From: Chara braunii
Taxonomy: Eukaryota > Streptophyta > Charophyceae > Charales > Characeae
Direction: 5' to 3'
DNA length: 23,274 nucleotides
NCBI GenBank assembly: GCA_003427395.1
Contig: BFEA01000109.1
Location: 826,235-849,508, forward strand
Positions 1 to 9,894 of this stretch are shown here, in pieces; position 1 is the stretch's first letter, and each line of letters starts with the position of its first letter. Made by a program: the position numbers and the translations under genes. Under the pieces are notes generated by a model. That model was given only the letters and a program-made list of their open reading frames with translations. It was not told the origin of the DNA and ran no database searches.

Positions 1-2157
1 TGATATCCCGATTCTTCCTTGGTTCACTCACATAGTAGTAGATGATGTTCCGATTCTTCCTTGGTTGATCTCATGCTTCAATCTTGTGTTTTGATATAGT
101 CAAGCTCATGCTTTTCACTCACATAGTAGTTGGTGATGTCCCGATTCTTCCTTGGTTGATCTCATGCTTCAATCTTGTGTTTTGATCTAGTCTAGTTCAT
201 GCTTGTCACTCACATAGTAGTAGGTGATGTCCCGATTCATTCTTGATTGCTTGTCACGCTTCAATCTTGTGTTTTGATCTAATATAGCTCATGCTTTCGC
301 TCACATAGTACTTAGTGGTGTTCCGATTCATGCTTGGTGGCATTCATGAGCTACAAGCATGTGTCTGAGCAAGTCTCACTCGCGTGCAGAGGTCAACTCC
401 CACATGATGACATTTTGTTTCATGCTTAGTTGTATTCATGAGCCATAAGCATGTGTTTGAGCAAGTCTCACTCACATGCATGGCTCAACTCTCACTTAAT
501 GACATTCCATTTCATGATTGGTTGCATTCATGAGCCACATGTAGGTGTTTGAGCAAGTTTCACTCACATGCATGACTCGACTCTCACATGATGACTTTCT
601 GTGTCACACTTGGTTGGTTCTTCCACTCATGTGCATGTGCTTTCGTTAGTTCAACCTTCACTTTGTCAAGATCATGTGTATAGTAGTGTTCCGTTTCACA
701 CTTGGCTGACTCTTCCACTCATGTGCATGTGCTTTCACTAGTTCAACCTTCACTTTGTCAAGATCATGTGTGTAGCAGTGTTCCGTTTCACACTTGGTTG
801 ATTCTTTCACTCATGTGCATGTGTTTTCACTAGTTCAACCTTCACTTTGTCAAGTTCATGTGTGTTCCGTTTCACACTTGGATGATTCTTTCACTTATGT
901 GCATGAGCTTTCACTAGTTCAACCTTCACTTTGTCAAGTTCATGTGTGTAGCAGTGTTCCGTTTCACGCTTGGTTGCTCTTGCACTCGTGTGCATGTGCT
1001 TTCACTAAGATCAACCTTCATCTTGTAAAGTTCGTGCTCTTAGTAGTGTTTCGGTTCTCATTTGGTTGTTCAACTTCTCATATGTATGTGCTTCTCTCAT
1101 CTTGTCAAGTTCATACTCTTGATAGTGCCCGGTTCTCAATTGGTTGTTCAACTTCTCATATGTGTGTGTTTTCTCTCAACTTGCCAAGTTCATACTCCTG
1201 GAAGTGTCCCGGTTCTCAATTGGCTGTTCAACTTCTCATATGTAGGTGCTTCTCTCATCTTGTCAAGTTCATACTCTTGATAGTNTCATACTCCTGGAAG
1301 TGTCCCGGTTCTCAATTGGCTGTTCAACTTCTCATATGTAGGTGCTTCTCTCATCTTGTCAAGTTCATACTCTTGATAGTATTCCGGTTCTCACTTGGCT
1401 GTTCAACTTCCCATGTGCTTGTGCTCTCACCCTCATTTTGTCAAGATCATGCCTTGATAGTGTTCCGGTTCTCACTTTGCTGTTCAACTTCCCTTGTGTT
1501 TGTGCTTTCACTCTCACTTGTCAAGTTCTTAATCTTAGTAGTATTCTGGTTCTTATTTGGCTGATCCACTTCCCTTGTGCATGTGCTTCAACCTTTATCT
1601 TGTCAAGTTCGTACTCTTAGTAGTGTTCCGGTTCTCATTTTGTTGTTCAAACTTCCCTTGTGTATGTGCTTTCGTTAGTTCAACCTGCACTTTGTCAAGT
1701 CCATGCTCTTAGTAGTGTTCCGGTCCTCATTTGGCTGTTCAACTTCACATGTGTATGAACTTTCACTACTTTTCACCCTCATCTCGCCAAGTTTATGCTC
1801 ATAGTAGTGTTCCGGTTCTCATTTGGTTGTTCAACTTCTCATATGTATGTGCTTCTCTCATCTTGTCAAGTTCATACTCTTGGTAGTGTCTGGTTCTCAA
1901 TTGGTTGTTCAACCTCCCCTGTGCTTGTGTTTTCACTCTCACTTGTCAAGTTCATACTCTTGGTAGTGTTCCGCTTCTCACTTGGTTGTTCAACTTCCCT
2001 TGTGCTTGTGCTCTCACCCTCATCTTGTCAAGGTCATGCCTTGGTAGTGTTCCGGTTCCCACTTTGTTGTTCAACTTCCCTTGTGCTTGTGCTTTCACTC
2101 TCACTTGTCAAGTTCGTGCTCTTGATAGTGTTCCGGTTCTCACTTTGCTGTTACTAC
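1..2157. repeat. Degenerate minisatellite array, ~80-91 bp units
   Basis: Tandem imperfect units of roughly 80-91 bp run from the window edge to about 2157. Three or four subfamilies follow one another. About 1-330 has units around TTCCGATTCTTCCTTGGTTG with ACTCACATAGTAGT. About 330-600 has units with ATTCATGAGCCACAAGC and GAGCAAGTCTCACTC. About 600-1000 has units with TTCACACTTGGTTG, CATGTGCTTTCACTAGTTC and CTTTGTCAAG. About 1000-2157 has units with TTCCGGTTCTCACTTGG, TGTTCAACTTC and CTTGTCAAGTTCATACTC. All share a skeleton (TTCCG.TTC....TTGG then CTTGTCAAG.TCATG), so they look like successive expansions of one ancestral monomer. Several open frames of 70-250 codons cross it, but they are repetitive, overlapping and interrupted, so I do not call a gene. 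The left end of the array lies outside the window. Confidence 0.9.
1190..1380. repeat. Perfect 95-bp duplication around an N
   Basis: Bases 1190-1284 and 1286-1380 are identical by eye over 95 bp, separated only by the single n at 1285. Neighbouring units of the same array differ at many positions. Perfect identity exactly about the n suggests two overlapping contig ends placed side by side, although a very recent unit duplication is possible. Confidence 0.85.
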
Positions 2158-2256
2158 TGAGGATGAGTGACCGACATTTGGTTGTTGCTACTGCGGGATG
2201 GGTGACCAACATTTGGCTGCTACTGCGGAAAGATGATTTGATTAGGATTAGTTGCT

Positions 2257-2258
<2 letters not shown>

Positions 2259-2347
<89 letters not shown>

Positions 2348-2349
2348 NN

Positions 2350-2432
<83 letters not shown>
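2259..2432. repeat. (CT)n microsatellite
   Basis: About 174 bp of uninterrupted CT dinucleotide, broken only by nn at 2348-2349, which probably marks an assembly gap of unknown true length. It reads as Leu-Ser repeats on the plus strand and Arg-Glu on the minus strand; neither is a gene. It forms the boundary between the minisatellite array and the unassigned block to its right. Confidence 0.97.
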
Positions 2433-2434
<2 letters not shown>

Positions 2435-3716
2435 ATCTTACCGGCTCTTCCTTCCACCACTTGGCATATAACTAACCTTTCACCACTCACTTGTTACATT
2501 GTTAGGGAACGAATGGTGAAAGGAATTTGTCCTCACTTGGCGGAGGAAGTGGGCAAGGAGGGGGCAGCCGGTCCCTTGTGCCGCCAAGAAGGAAAGAAAG
2601 GAAAGGCACGTGAGCAACTGAGAGAGGTCAAGTCTGAAAAAAAGGACTAGAACAAGTTGATAATTGAAGCAAGGTCAGTTTGACTCAACTATTTCCCCGA
2701 CTGTATGACTATGAAAAGAGGATGGACTGATTGAGCAAAGGAAGGAGAACAATGAGAATTCAAAGAAAACGAAAGATTAGGCATGCGAAAAGGGCTATGT
2801 GTTGACCCCAATGGGGGATTGTATTGGTCTTTGTTTTTGTGTGGGATTGTGCAGGTAAGTAAAGTTTTGGGATGTCTTGAGCGGGACCGGGCCGGGAGAG
2901 ATCGGGCAGTAGAGGAAGAGGGAAAAGAGGCTATGGGGCCCCTAGTGTAAAAGCAAGTCATGAGAACGACCTTTGTGCATGAGACTTGGAGTGTGCATGA
3001 GAGAGAAGGAGTATGACTTTTGCTGATTGGAATGCGATGTGGCCCGTGCATGCGTATAAAGGCCCTGAAAAGACTAAGGGGCCTGCTTCAATAATGACGG
3101 ATGGAACGTATGAGACTCGAGGAGTGCGTAGAGGCGAGGGGGAAGACGACATTGTCGCACCCGATGACGCCATAGGATTGCAATGCATATGGAAATGGTG
3201 TGTGGCCTACGGATGACGCTTAGCTTGTGCACAAGAGAAGAAGAACTCTCAAAGAACCCCTGGACTGCTTGTGTATTGGAAGGAGCATTTGCTTGAGAAC
3301 ACAACCAAGAAAAAAAAAAAAAAAATAGCGTTTGCAGAACGACCATCGAGACTATCACCCGGCGTGAGGGCTGAGCTATATCCCCAATGTCAAAGCTCTC
3401 TCGAGCGATGACCCACCCCCATCCATCTCAAAGCACTTGGTGGGGGTGATCCTGGGACGAACAGCCCACGCCCTGAGTATGAGTGTGGGCGGGCCGAACC
3501 AACTGGGACCCGCAGTGGGGTCGACCAAGGCTCCAAAGTCTACCGGGGTTTGGCCCTACAACGTGAAGCTATGACTAAGGACCTTCGAAACTTTCTAGAC
3601 TTTTTGGGATTTGATGTCGACTTTCAGAGGTCTGCAACTTGAAATCCTTTCACTCCTACCGACCTAATTTCGAGGTCCTCTGAGAGAAACATAATATTTA
3701 TCTGTCTGCAGTATTA
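2433..3716. other. Unassigned region left of the gypsy remnant
   Basis: No recognisable gene. Several 60-130-codon frames overlap on both strands without a domain I know. A 17-A run lies at 3310-3326. The right part, from about 3330, sits directly downstream of the minus-strand gypsy pol and probably contains its 3' tail and possibly its 3' LTR. I could not find a matching 5' LTR at the other end of the element, so the LTR remains unidentified. Confidence 0.5.
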
Positions 3717-4281
3717 ATCCATTTTCCTTCTCTCTCATAATAAGAAATGATATCAGTCGCAGTCTCTACAATCTCGTCCCTTAGAAACCAGTGATCTTAT
3801 TCGGGCTCTTGGTACTCAAATCTGACTTTGTATTGTTGTTGGGGTCGTCCCCTTCGTCATAACCGGTAGACATCTTCAACTATAATTTTGTTAATATTAT
3901 ACCTACCATCCATATCAGGTAGGATCATTGACCTTTGTGATGGGAACTCAATATTGGTCATATAGGGGAGTAACTTGGATGCATGGAAAATAGGATAAGT
4001 GTGCAGATGCGGTAAAATCTCTATCATGTAGGAGGGACCGTCTGTGTCCCCAATGATGTCAAAAACTTGCCAAGGTTGACAACAACTTTTGCGATATGTT
4101 TTTTTTCGGAGAGGAATTCCTTAGACTGAACCCAGACCAACTAACCTATAGCAAACTGTGTCGATGTGTGATGCTCATTATCATGTTTTACCATCTGATA
4201 TTGGGTCTTTCTAATTTTATCAATGACGTATTCAAATCATTTTCATATTGTATAGCAAACTCCCTTGTACCAGGAAGCAAC
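3717..4281 (-). pseudogene. Gypsy integrase C-terminal part and chromodomain-like tail
   Basis: In the minus-strand translation, around 3960-4070, I see a post-integrase segment with FDIIGDTDGPSYMIEILPH and HTYPIFHASKLLPY, matching the usual 'linker, P.FHVSKL.P' region of Ty3/gypsy pol. Further left, about 3719-3920, comes MDGRYNINKIIVEDVYR, then YKVRFEYQEPE, a stop, DHWFLRDEIVETA and a terminal YYER. That pattern is typical of the chromodomain-like end, which in chromoviruses helps direct integration to particular chromatin. To the right, at about 4096-4281, QYENDLNTSLIKLERPN resembles the helical linker after the catalytic core. Stops and frame changes are frequent, so this is non-functional. 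Confidence 0.8.
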
Positions 4282-4659
4282 CTTTGAATCTGATCTGGGT
4301 TTAGACAATCTATAGGCTGCCTAGGACGTCATCCTCTTTGTGGTTCATCACGTGTTCGTTACGTAGCTAAGTGTACCAAGTTATACACACTTGCTACCGT
4401 AGCGAGGTGCTCGTCCTAATCCTCCTGGTCTGGTCTAATATACATACGTAGCACTTGTTGCAGCAGCTTCAAGTTATTCATTTGTTCGGTTTATTCATTA
4501 GTCACAGTCTTTGGGTATCTGTCTGACAACATAGTCAGCTTAGACCCGTAAACTTTCATCAACATAGTCACCTGTAATTCTAGTGTCACGGTCACCAACG
4601 ATGGTCAAGGGGTGTCTGTACTCCTTGACTCAGTGGTTGAAAAACTCTCTAATTACTAC
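4282..4659 (-). pseudogene. Gypsy integrase core, second (tandem) copy
   Basis: This ~378-bp block repeats the block at 4660-5035 in the same orientation. On the minus strand it again encodes VIREFFNH, a stop, VKEYRHPLTIVGDRD, then KLTMLSDRYPKT and EQMNN. It is more damaged than its partner: the conserved Trp after FFNH is a stop, the SDRD motif has become GDRD, and the stretch before EQMNN has lost its GQSE motif. It continues through RPDQED and VYNLVHLAT to NPDQIQRL. It lies downstream of the better copy in the pol direction, so it is a duplication rather than part of an intact gene. Confidence 0.82.
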
Positions 4660-5035
4660 CTTTGAATCTGGTCCGGGTTTAGACAATCTATAGGTCGCCA
4701 AGGACGTCATCCTTTATGTGGTTCGTTAGGTGTCCGTAAGATAGTTAAGTGTACCAAGTTGTTATATGCACTTGCTACCTTAGGGAGTGCTTGTCTCAAT
4801 CCTCATAGTCTGGTCTAATATATATATGTAGTACTTGTTGCAGAAAGTTATTCATTTGTTCGCTTTGTCCATTAGTCTCTGGGTGTTTGCCTGACAACAT
4901 AGTCAACTTACACTCGTAGACTTTCATCAATTGTTGTCATTGCTTACCTGTAAACCTAGGGTCGCGGTCACTAACGATGGTCAAGGGGTGTCCGTAGTCC
5001 TTGACCCAGTGGTTGAAAAACTCTCGAATTACTAA
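4660..5035 (-). pseudogene. Gypsy integrase catalytic core, better-preserved copy
   Basis: The minus strand shows VIREFFNHWVKDYGHPLT, then IVSDRDPRFTG, and after more residues MLSGKHPETNGQSEQMNN. The second catalytic Asp is the codon at 4967-4969 and the catalytic Glu is at 4859-4861, 36 codons apart, which fits the D35E spacing of retroviral-type integrases. The first catalytic Asp lies in VIVDRFS just to the right (codon 5077-5079). Small indels and stops occur in this region, so the protein is not made whole. Its 376-bp tandem partner is at 4282-4659. Confidence 0.85.
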
Positions 5036-5400
5036 CTCGGTTTTTGCCTGGGCAGGCAACGAGACATACTAAATCTATCTACTATAACCATAACTTGACT
5101 TTTACCATTTCTACTCTCAACCTTCGTGTCCGTGAAATCGATCGACATGAACTAGCCGGGGTCTGACGAGATAGGCAAGGTTTCAACAGTACTAGGGAGG
5201 TTGCGTGAAAATCTTGTTCGGCTGGCAAACTTTGCAACCTTGAATATATGTGATATAATCGTGTTTTATACCAGGCAATATATAGGACCGGAGGAGGGTC
5301 GAAAATGTCATCCTTCAACCAAAATGTCCTTTGTTGTCGTGGCATTCCCCAAAGATCAAACCTCAAACCTCTTCATCATTTAGAGTGCATAGCCTATCGT
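5036..5400 (-). pseudogene. Gypsy integrase N-terminal zinc-binding region
   Basis: The minus strand contains HDNKGHFG (GHFG at about 5319-5330) followed by YIQGCKVCQPNK (CKVC at 5225-5236). This is the His/His-Cys/Cys zinc-binding module at the integrase N-terminus, with the spacing expected for Ty3/gypsy. Further left a shifted frame gives FTDTKVESRNGKSQVMVIVD, leading into the first catalytic Asp at 5077-5079. The 94-codon frame at 5082-5366 crosses these motifs in the wrong phase and is not the functional reading. Several frameshifts are needed to follow the family sequence. Confidence 0.78.
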
Positions 5401-5439
5401 TCACATCGATCTTCTCAAATAACACTCCGTCGACCATTT

Positions 5440-5665
5440 AGCAATCTCGGACTTCATGAGGCACAGTCTATACTTTCGTAATAAGGTCGCTATCAACGGG
5501 ATCCTTCACGTACGCGGCCTTAATGTTTTGTTGCAGGTTGGCGCCTGCGTTTAGATACGTCACTATTGTGCCAAAGAAAGCTACGAGCCTACTCAAGGCG
5601 TCGGCTACGATGTTATACTTGTCTTTGATTGGTTTTAGCTCGACGTCAAACTGGTTAATCTCCGT
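5440..5665 (-). pseudogene. Gypsy RNase H C-terminal end and RNase H-integrase linker
   Basis: Minus-strand reading from 5665 leftward: EINQFDVELKPIKDKYN then IVADALSRL, the hallmark end of Ty3/gypsy RNase H, followed by a linker with NAGANLQQNIKAAYVKDPVD that leads to the integrase. The module starts abruptly at the left end of element A. The missing upstream part of RNase H ends at 13139, on the other side of element A (LTRWAA). This stretch is open for about 60 codons, so it is among the better-preserved parts of the copy. Confidence 0.9.
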
Positions 5666-6074
5666 TGTCGGTATGAATACCCTTACAAGGGTATCCGCCC
5701 TGTTTTTTTTTTTGCCAGCGACAGAAAACAAGTTTGATTTAAGATTTAAGGAATATCGCGTGAGGCGCGGCTATGCTTGTGGTTTATGGTGACTGGATGG
5801 TTGACCAGAGTAGAGAGTGTGTGGGCGCGCAAATTTGAGGCGCGCGTGATCTTTTTATTTTGTTGATGATTGAAGAGCCGATGTGACCCCGACGAAACTT
5901 GTTTATTTTTTATTAAAACTAGGATTAAACAGATTTTGTCTTGTGATTGGTGTGTCTGCCTGTGACCTGTGCGTACCTACGGAGGACTGCACCGACAACA
6001 ATGTGACTTCGAAACTTTTTAGGAGGCCCGCGCGTTGCGCGCTACTCGCTTATGTAGGTGCCTGTTAATTACTA

Positions 6075-6160
6075 GACCCAGCCTTGGGCCTAGGATTGTT
6101 GGTTAATGGTATCGGACTTCTAACCAAGAGATTCAAGGATCGGGACTGAGCGGCGACAAG
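6075..6160 (+). other. tRNA-like segment in element A
   Basis: TAGGATTGTTGGTTAATGG (about 6092-6110) resembles a tRNA A box and D arm. GGACTTCTAACC with a TCT triplet resembles an anticodon loop. GATTCAAGGATC (about 6129-6140) is a poor B box. Element B has a corresponding stretch at about 18130-18170 (ATTGGTTACAGTG ... GATTTTCAGC ... GATTTGGGGATC), also tRNA-like but with a different anticodon-like triplet. The acceptor stem does not close, so it is not a functional tRNA gene. It could be a tRNA-derived SINE head or chance. Confidence 0.3.
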
Positions 6161-6209
6161 GCGGGAATACCAAGAGTAGCGAGAAGGGACCGAGGGGTTG
6201 AGGGCCCGG

Positions 6210-6599
6210 CGGGGCTGTCCCCCTTGGTTTTGCCATCGGCGACGTCGGAACGGTACTAACATTTTCTTCTTCCTAGCTTGACGTGTCCTGACGGTTAATT
6301 TTTTTTTAAATGTGTTTATTATTTTATTGCTTTATTATTCGGGGCTGCCCCCCTTGGTTTTGCCATCGGCGACGTCAGAACGGTACTAACATTTTCTTCT
6401 TCCTAGCTTGACGTGTCCTGACGGTTAATTTTTTTTTAAATGTGTTTATTAGTTTATTGCTTTATTATTCGGGGCTGCCCCCCTTGGTTTTGCCATCGGC
6501 GACGTCNGAACGGTACTAACATTTTCTTCTTCCTAGCTTGACGTGTCCTGACGGTTAATTTTTTTTTAAATGTGTTTATTAGTTTATTGCTTTATTATT
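6210..6599. repeat. 130-bp tandem triplication in element A
   Basis: Three near-identical units start at 6210, 6340 and 6470, each beginning CGGGGCTG(T/C)CCCCCTTGG and containing CATCGGCGACGTC, CTTCCTAGCTTGACGTG and a T9 run. Unit 1 has G where unit 2 has A after GACGTC, and unit 3 has n at that very base (6507). Element B has only a single diverged counterpart (about 18236-18290), so the expansion occurred in the A lineage. Confidence 0.93.
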
Positions 6600-7399
6600 A
6601 TTATTTATCCTTGCTCCGGAGTTTCGTTGACGTGGACGCAATGCCAGAATTAGTGGTCGTCAAAATCGAGGACCTTGAGTATGCGCTTCTTTCGACGGGT
6701 TGTTCGGGTTCCACGTGTTAGCAATGTCAGCAAGATACCTGTGCCCTGCCCGTCTTGGAACGCGGATCGAGGAGTTCAACGTGCGTACGAGCCGGTGGGC
6801 GGATTGGCCCATAAGATGGAGAAAGTCCGCGGTGGAGGGATTGGGTGTGATTATGCCTGCGGGACCTTCCTCCGCTTCGGTCCTCAAGGCTTTCATTTGA
6901 ATATTTGCTACTACCACTAGGATCTGCGCTAGGCCATATCGAGGCCTTGCTGCAGGACCGTGCCCTCGACTTAGTGATGGGCTGCCTGTGTGAGAACCGG
7001 TTGTTGCGGACCCAAAAAGTAGGGTAGCCAGGGGACACTTAAGGGAGGGGGGCCGTTGAGTGCGGCTACGTGTGGAGCGTTTGTCGGACCTGGGCTGCAG
7101 AAGCAAGAGGGAAGAGCCGAACTGATTGACAGTCGGTCCCTTCCGAGGACTCCTTTGGGATAGCTGGCAAGTGGACGGCTGCGGGATCTGTTATCAGTGG
7201 AGGGCTGCTGCGCCGAGGGGACTAAGTTCCTCTGAAACGGGGCGAACTGAGCAGCGTCGAGAGGCGCCTGTGCGAACCGACCGAGGTCGGGTCATCTGCG
7301 CTAGTGTCGAGCGAGCGAAGCTGCGCAAACAGCAGCAGGTGAAAGAGGCAGCGGGTCAACTGAAAGAGACCAAGGGAAAAGGTGAGTAGAGGGATGGAT

Positions 7400-8260
7400 C
7401 CGGGCGACAATTCGCGTCGGGTACATTCGGCAAAGGAAGAAACGAAGATGGTCGGTTGAGAGTTCGGGTGTAGCCAAGGAGACACAGACCTCTCGATCCT
7501 TTGCGGAATCGAGAGAGGTAAGGTGCAATCCCGGGGTTTTGGCCCTGGGCGAATTTGATTATGATGTCAGATTGAGTAGAAAGTTAGAGTAGGAAGAGGT
7601 TAGTGAGAAAAGGGGTGCGACGGGATATGGCTGAAAAAGGAACGATGGGCGGTAGAGAATCGAGATTTCACTCGATTCTTGACGAAATCGAGTGAAAGAG
7701 GAAGGTAGACAGGGGTTTTGAGGGAAGGCGAGTGGCATGATGTGGTTAGGTTTAGTGTTAGGTTAGTAGATATGGAGGGATAAACAAAAAAGGTGCGCGG
7801 AAAGATGGAGGTGGTGATCGGGATGAAGCGGGAAAACGTGAAGCCCGCCCGATTCTTGATGAAAATGGGCGGGGGAAGATCCGAAATGGAGGTTTCGGGC
7901 CAGGGTGAGTTCAAATATGCAGTTAAATTAGGAGGAGGATGAGTGGGAGACGAGTTAGTGGAAGGAGAGAGTGCGCGGAGATGACGACCGGTTGGCTATG
8001 GCAAAGGAGACTGCCGTGTCCAGCCCGGGCCTCGGTGGAAACGAGTGAAGGAGGAGGGGATCCAGAGGTTTTCAGGGCGGGCGACCCCGAATCTGGAGTC
8101 AGATTAGTGTAAGGGTTAGTAGAAAGGGGAGTTAGGAGAGTATGGGGTGCGTGGAGGCATAGTGCGGGAAGATATAGCTAGGACGGAAAGTCTGATCTTC
8201 ACTCGATTCCAAGTAGAATCGAGCGCTATAAAGTTGTGCATGGGAGTTTTTAGATGTTAT
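7400..8260. repeat. ~177-bp tandem array, each unit with a hairpin
   Basis: Five diverged units have hairpin centres at about 7503, 7682, 7858, 8037 and 8213, spaced 176-179 bp. The stems are CTCTCGAT/ATCGAGAG (7490-7497 with 7508-7515), TTTCACTCGATT/AATCGAGTGAAA (7666-7677 with 7686-7697), CCCGCCC/GGGCGGG (7844-7850 with 7867-7873), a weak CTCG/CGAG (8031-8034 with 8042-8045), and CTCGATTC/GAATCGAG (8202-8209 with 8216-8223). Recurrent text between the hairpins includes GTTAGTAGA, GGTGCGYGGA, GATATGGCT and GGGGTTTT. Element B keeps about two poorer units at 19010-19220. No frame is conserved between units, so the array is probably non-coding. Confidence 0.8.
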
Positions 8261-8782
8261 GAGATAGATGGCGGCATCGATCTTGACAGAGGAGTGTCGG
8301 TTTTACTTGTGTGACCATCGGGAGCTGCGCCCAAGGGTAAAGCTCTTGTAGTGGGGAGGCGTGATGAATCTTCCCGTGTCTTAGGGGAGGATTCAATATC
8401 GTTTTCCTGTTTGATTCTGATCTATAAGAATTAATGAATGGGCTTACCTAACAGTGGTCGCCCTCTTTAAAGTGAGGGCGTTGTGTGACTTATCATGCTG
8501 GGCACGTTGCACTCGTCAGGAAAGACGCCCAGTCGGTTGAGGGGGCCGTATTCATAACGGGAAGGGGGTTGTGCTGCCTATCTCAATACGCGTATCCGCT
8601 AAGCTTGTTTTCGCTCTGAATGACTATGTTTCCTGTGAGAATCTAGAGGAGGACGGAGGAATCAGGGTCTGGCCTTAACCCGAGTACAGATAGAAAGAGA
8701 GCAGGAGTGTGCTGCCTCACAACCAAATCCAGTGAGTAGAGGCGATGAGGCTATGCTGGATTGTGAGGCCGACTCGCTCGTC

Positions 8783-8845
8783 TGACCATTCGGACCGGCT
8801 CGCGCCTGACCATTCGGACCGGCTCGCATATGACCATTCGGACCA
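8783..8845. repeat. 24-bp tandem repeat, 2.6 copies
   Basis: TGACCATTCGGACCGGCTCG recurs at 8783, 8807 and 8831, with the third copy truncated or diverged after GGACC. A short local expansion within element A. I see no counterpart in element B. Confidence 0.9.
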
Positions 8846-9489
8846 GTGGAATAGGGGAGAGAAGAGGAAGTCGAGGAAAGATGAAGAAGAAGTAGCGAGT
8901 TAAGGGTCGAATGGAAGCAAGACTGCGGCAGGGTCGAGATACGTACCTGATTTTGTCGCTCTCCTTAAGGTTGTGGTAGTATGCGTAGAGGAAGTAGGAC
9001 TGACCTGGGCAGGATTTAGCAACAGGCTTACTTCCAGCCCCCACGCATGCAGCTTGGGCAAACGATCGTGAGCTGTTACAATTTTGCCCCGTTGTTGCAG
9101 ATTGATACTGTTTGAAGGGGAGGCTGCAGCAAGTTAGCTACGTAGTGCAAACTAGACTGTTGACAGGTGCGTTGTTTGTCCTATTGTGCAAAGCAGCTGG
9201 CGAACTTCCCCGCGACCTTATATTTCGAGTTATGAGCGTTGCAGCAGGGTCCGAGTTCATTGAGTGAGGGGGTTTTACTGTGATTTGGAGAGCCGCCGAA
9301 CAGTCAACAGCGGTGGTCTGACTTCAGTTGATCGGGCTTCGGCGCATTCTGGTCACTATTGCGGGGCCCTCAGGCGAGTCGAGGAATCAAGGCCCTCTCA
9401 CACGAGTCTGAGTGCACCTCTCCTGGATATGAGAGGCTTAATGATTCTATCTTCTGCCCTTCTCATTCTAAGTCTAGTCTGGTTTTGAG

Positions 9490-9610
9490 AGGAAGGTGGC
9501 AGGCGGGATTGCAACCCGTAGGACCGCAGCAAGACTCTGTGGGGAGTCCACCCACCGATTGCGGGAGCTCTGTCGAAACCTAGGCGAGGTTCTAGAGGCA
9601 GGGAACCATC
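9490..9610. other. Conserved structured block in element A
   Basis: This is one of the best-conserved blocks between the two elements (B counterpart about 21255-21370). Shared words include GCGGGATTGCAA, GGACCGCA.CAAGAC and ATTGCGGGAGCTCTG. A hairpin GACTC/GAGTC (loop TGTGGG) in A corresponds to GACCT/AGGTT in B, so the stem sequence changed while pairing was kept. Frames on the plus strand agree only for GIA(T/S)RRTA and then diverge through 1-bp indels, which argues against protein coding. Confidence 0.5.
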
Positions 9611-9894
9611 AAGTATATCCTTTTCTATCTATAGGACACCACTATACCCCTGTTTGCCTATCTCCCTTTAGTTTGACTGATGTATGCATGCGATTGCCCC
9701 TATGATTTTGTTTTCTTTCTAAACTTAATCATACTGAATGAAAGGAATGTATGAGAGTGAAGCTTAAGTTTTTTTTTTTTTTGACTGAAAGCAGACTAAG
9801 GGGTGAAGTGGGGGAAGGTGGGAGCAAGGCAGGCTGCATGCGTTTGACCAGGTCAACCAAGGGTTGGGCCCAGGGCTGTGTTTATTTGACTGTT

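Noticed and set aside
794-1620. Long plus-strand frames in the minisatellite as secreted repetitive proteins
   Set aside because: They are by-products of a low-stop tandem repeat; several overlapping frames are open at once, one crosses an N, and units drift out of phase.
2248-2650. Ser-Leu or Arg-Glu repeat proteins across the CT tract
   Set aside because: Open frames are forced by the CT dinucleotide on both strands, and the tract contains an assembly gap.
6660-7106. 148-codon minus-strand frame in element A
   Set aside because: No known domain, plus-strand frames overlap it, and element B has no corresponding open frame.
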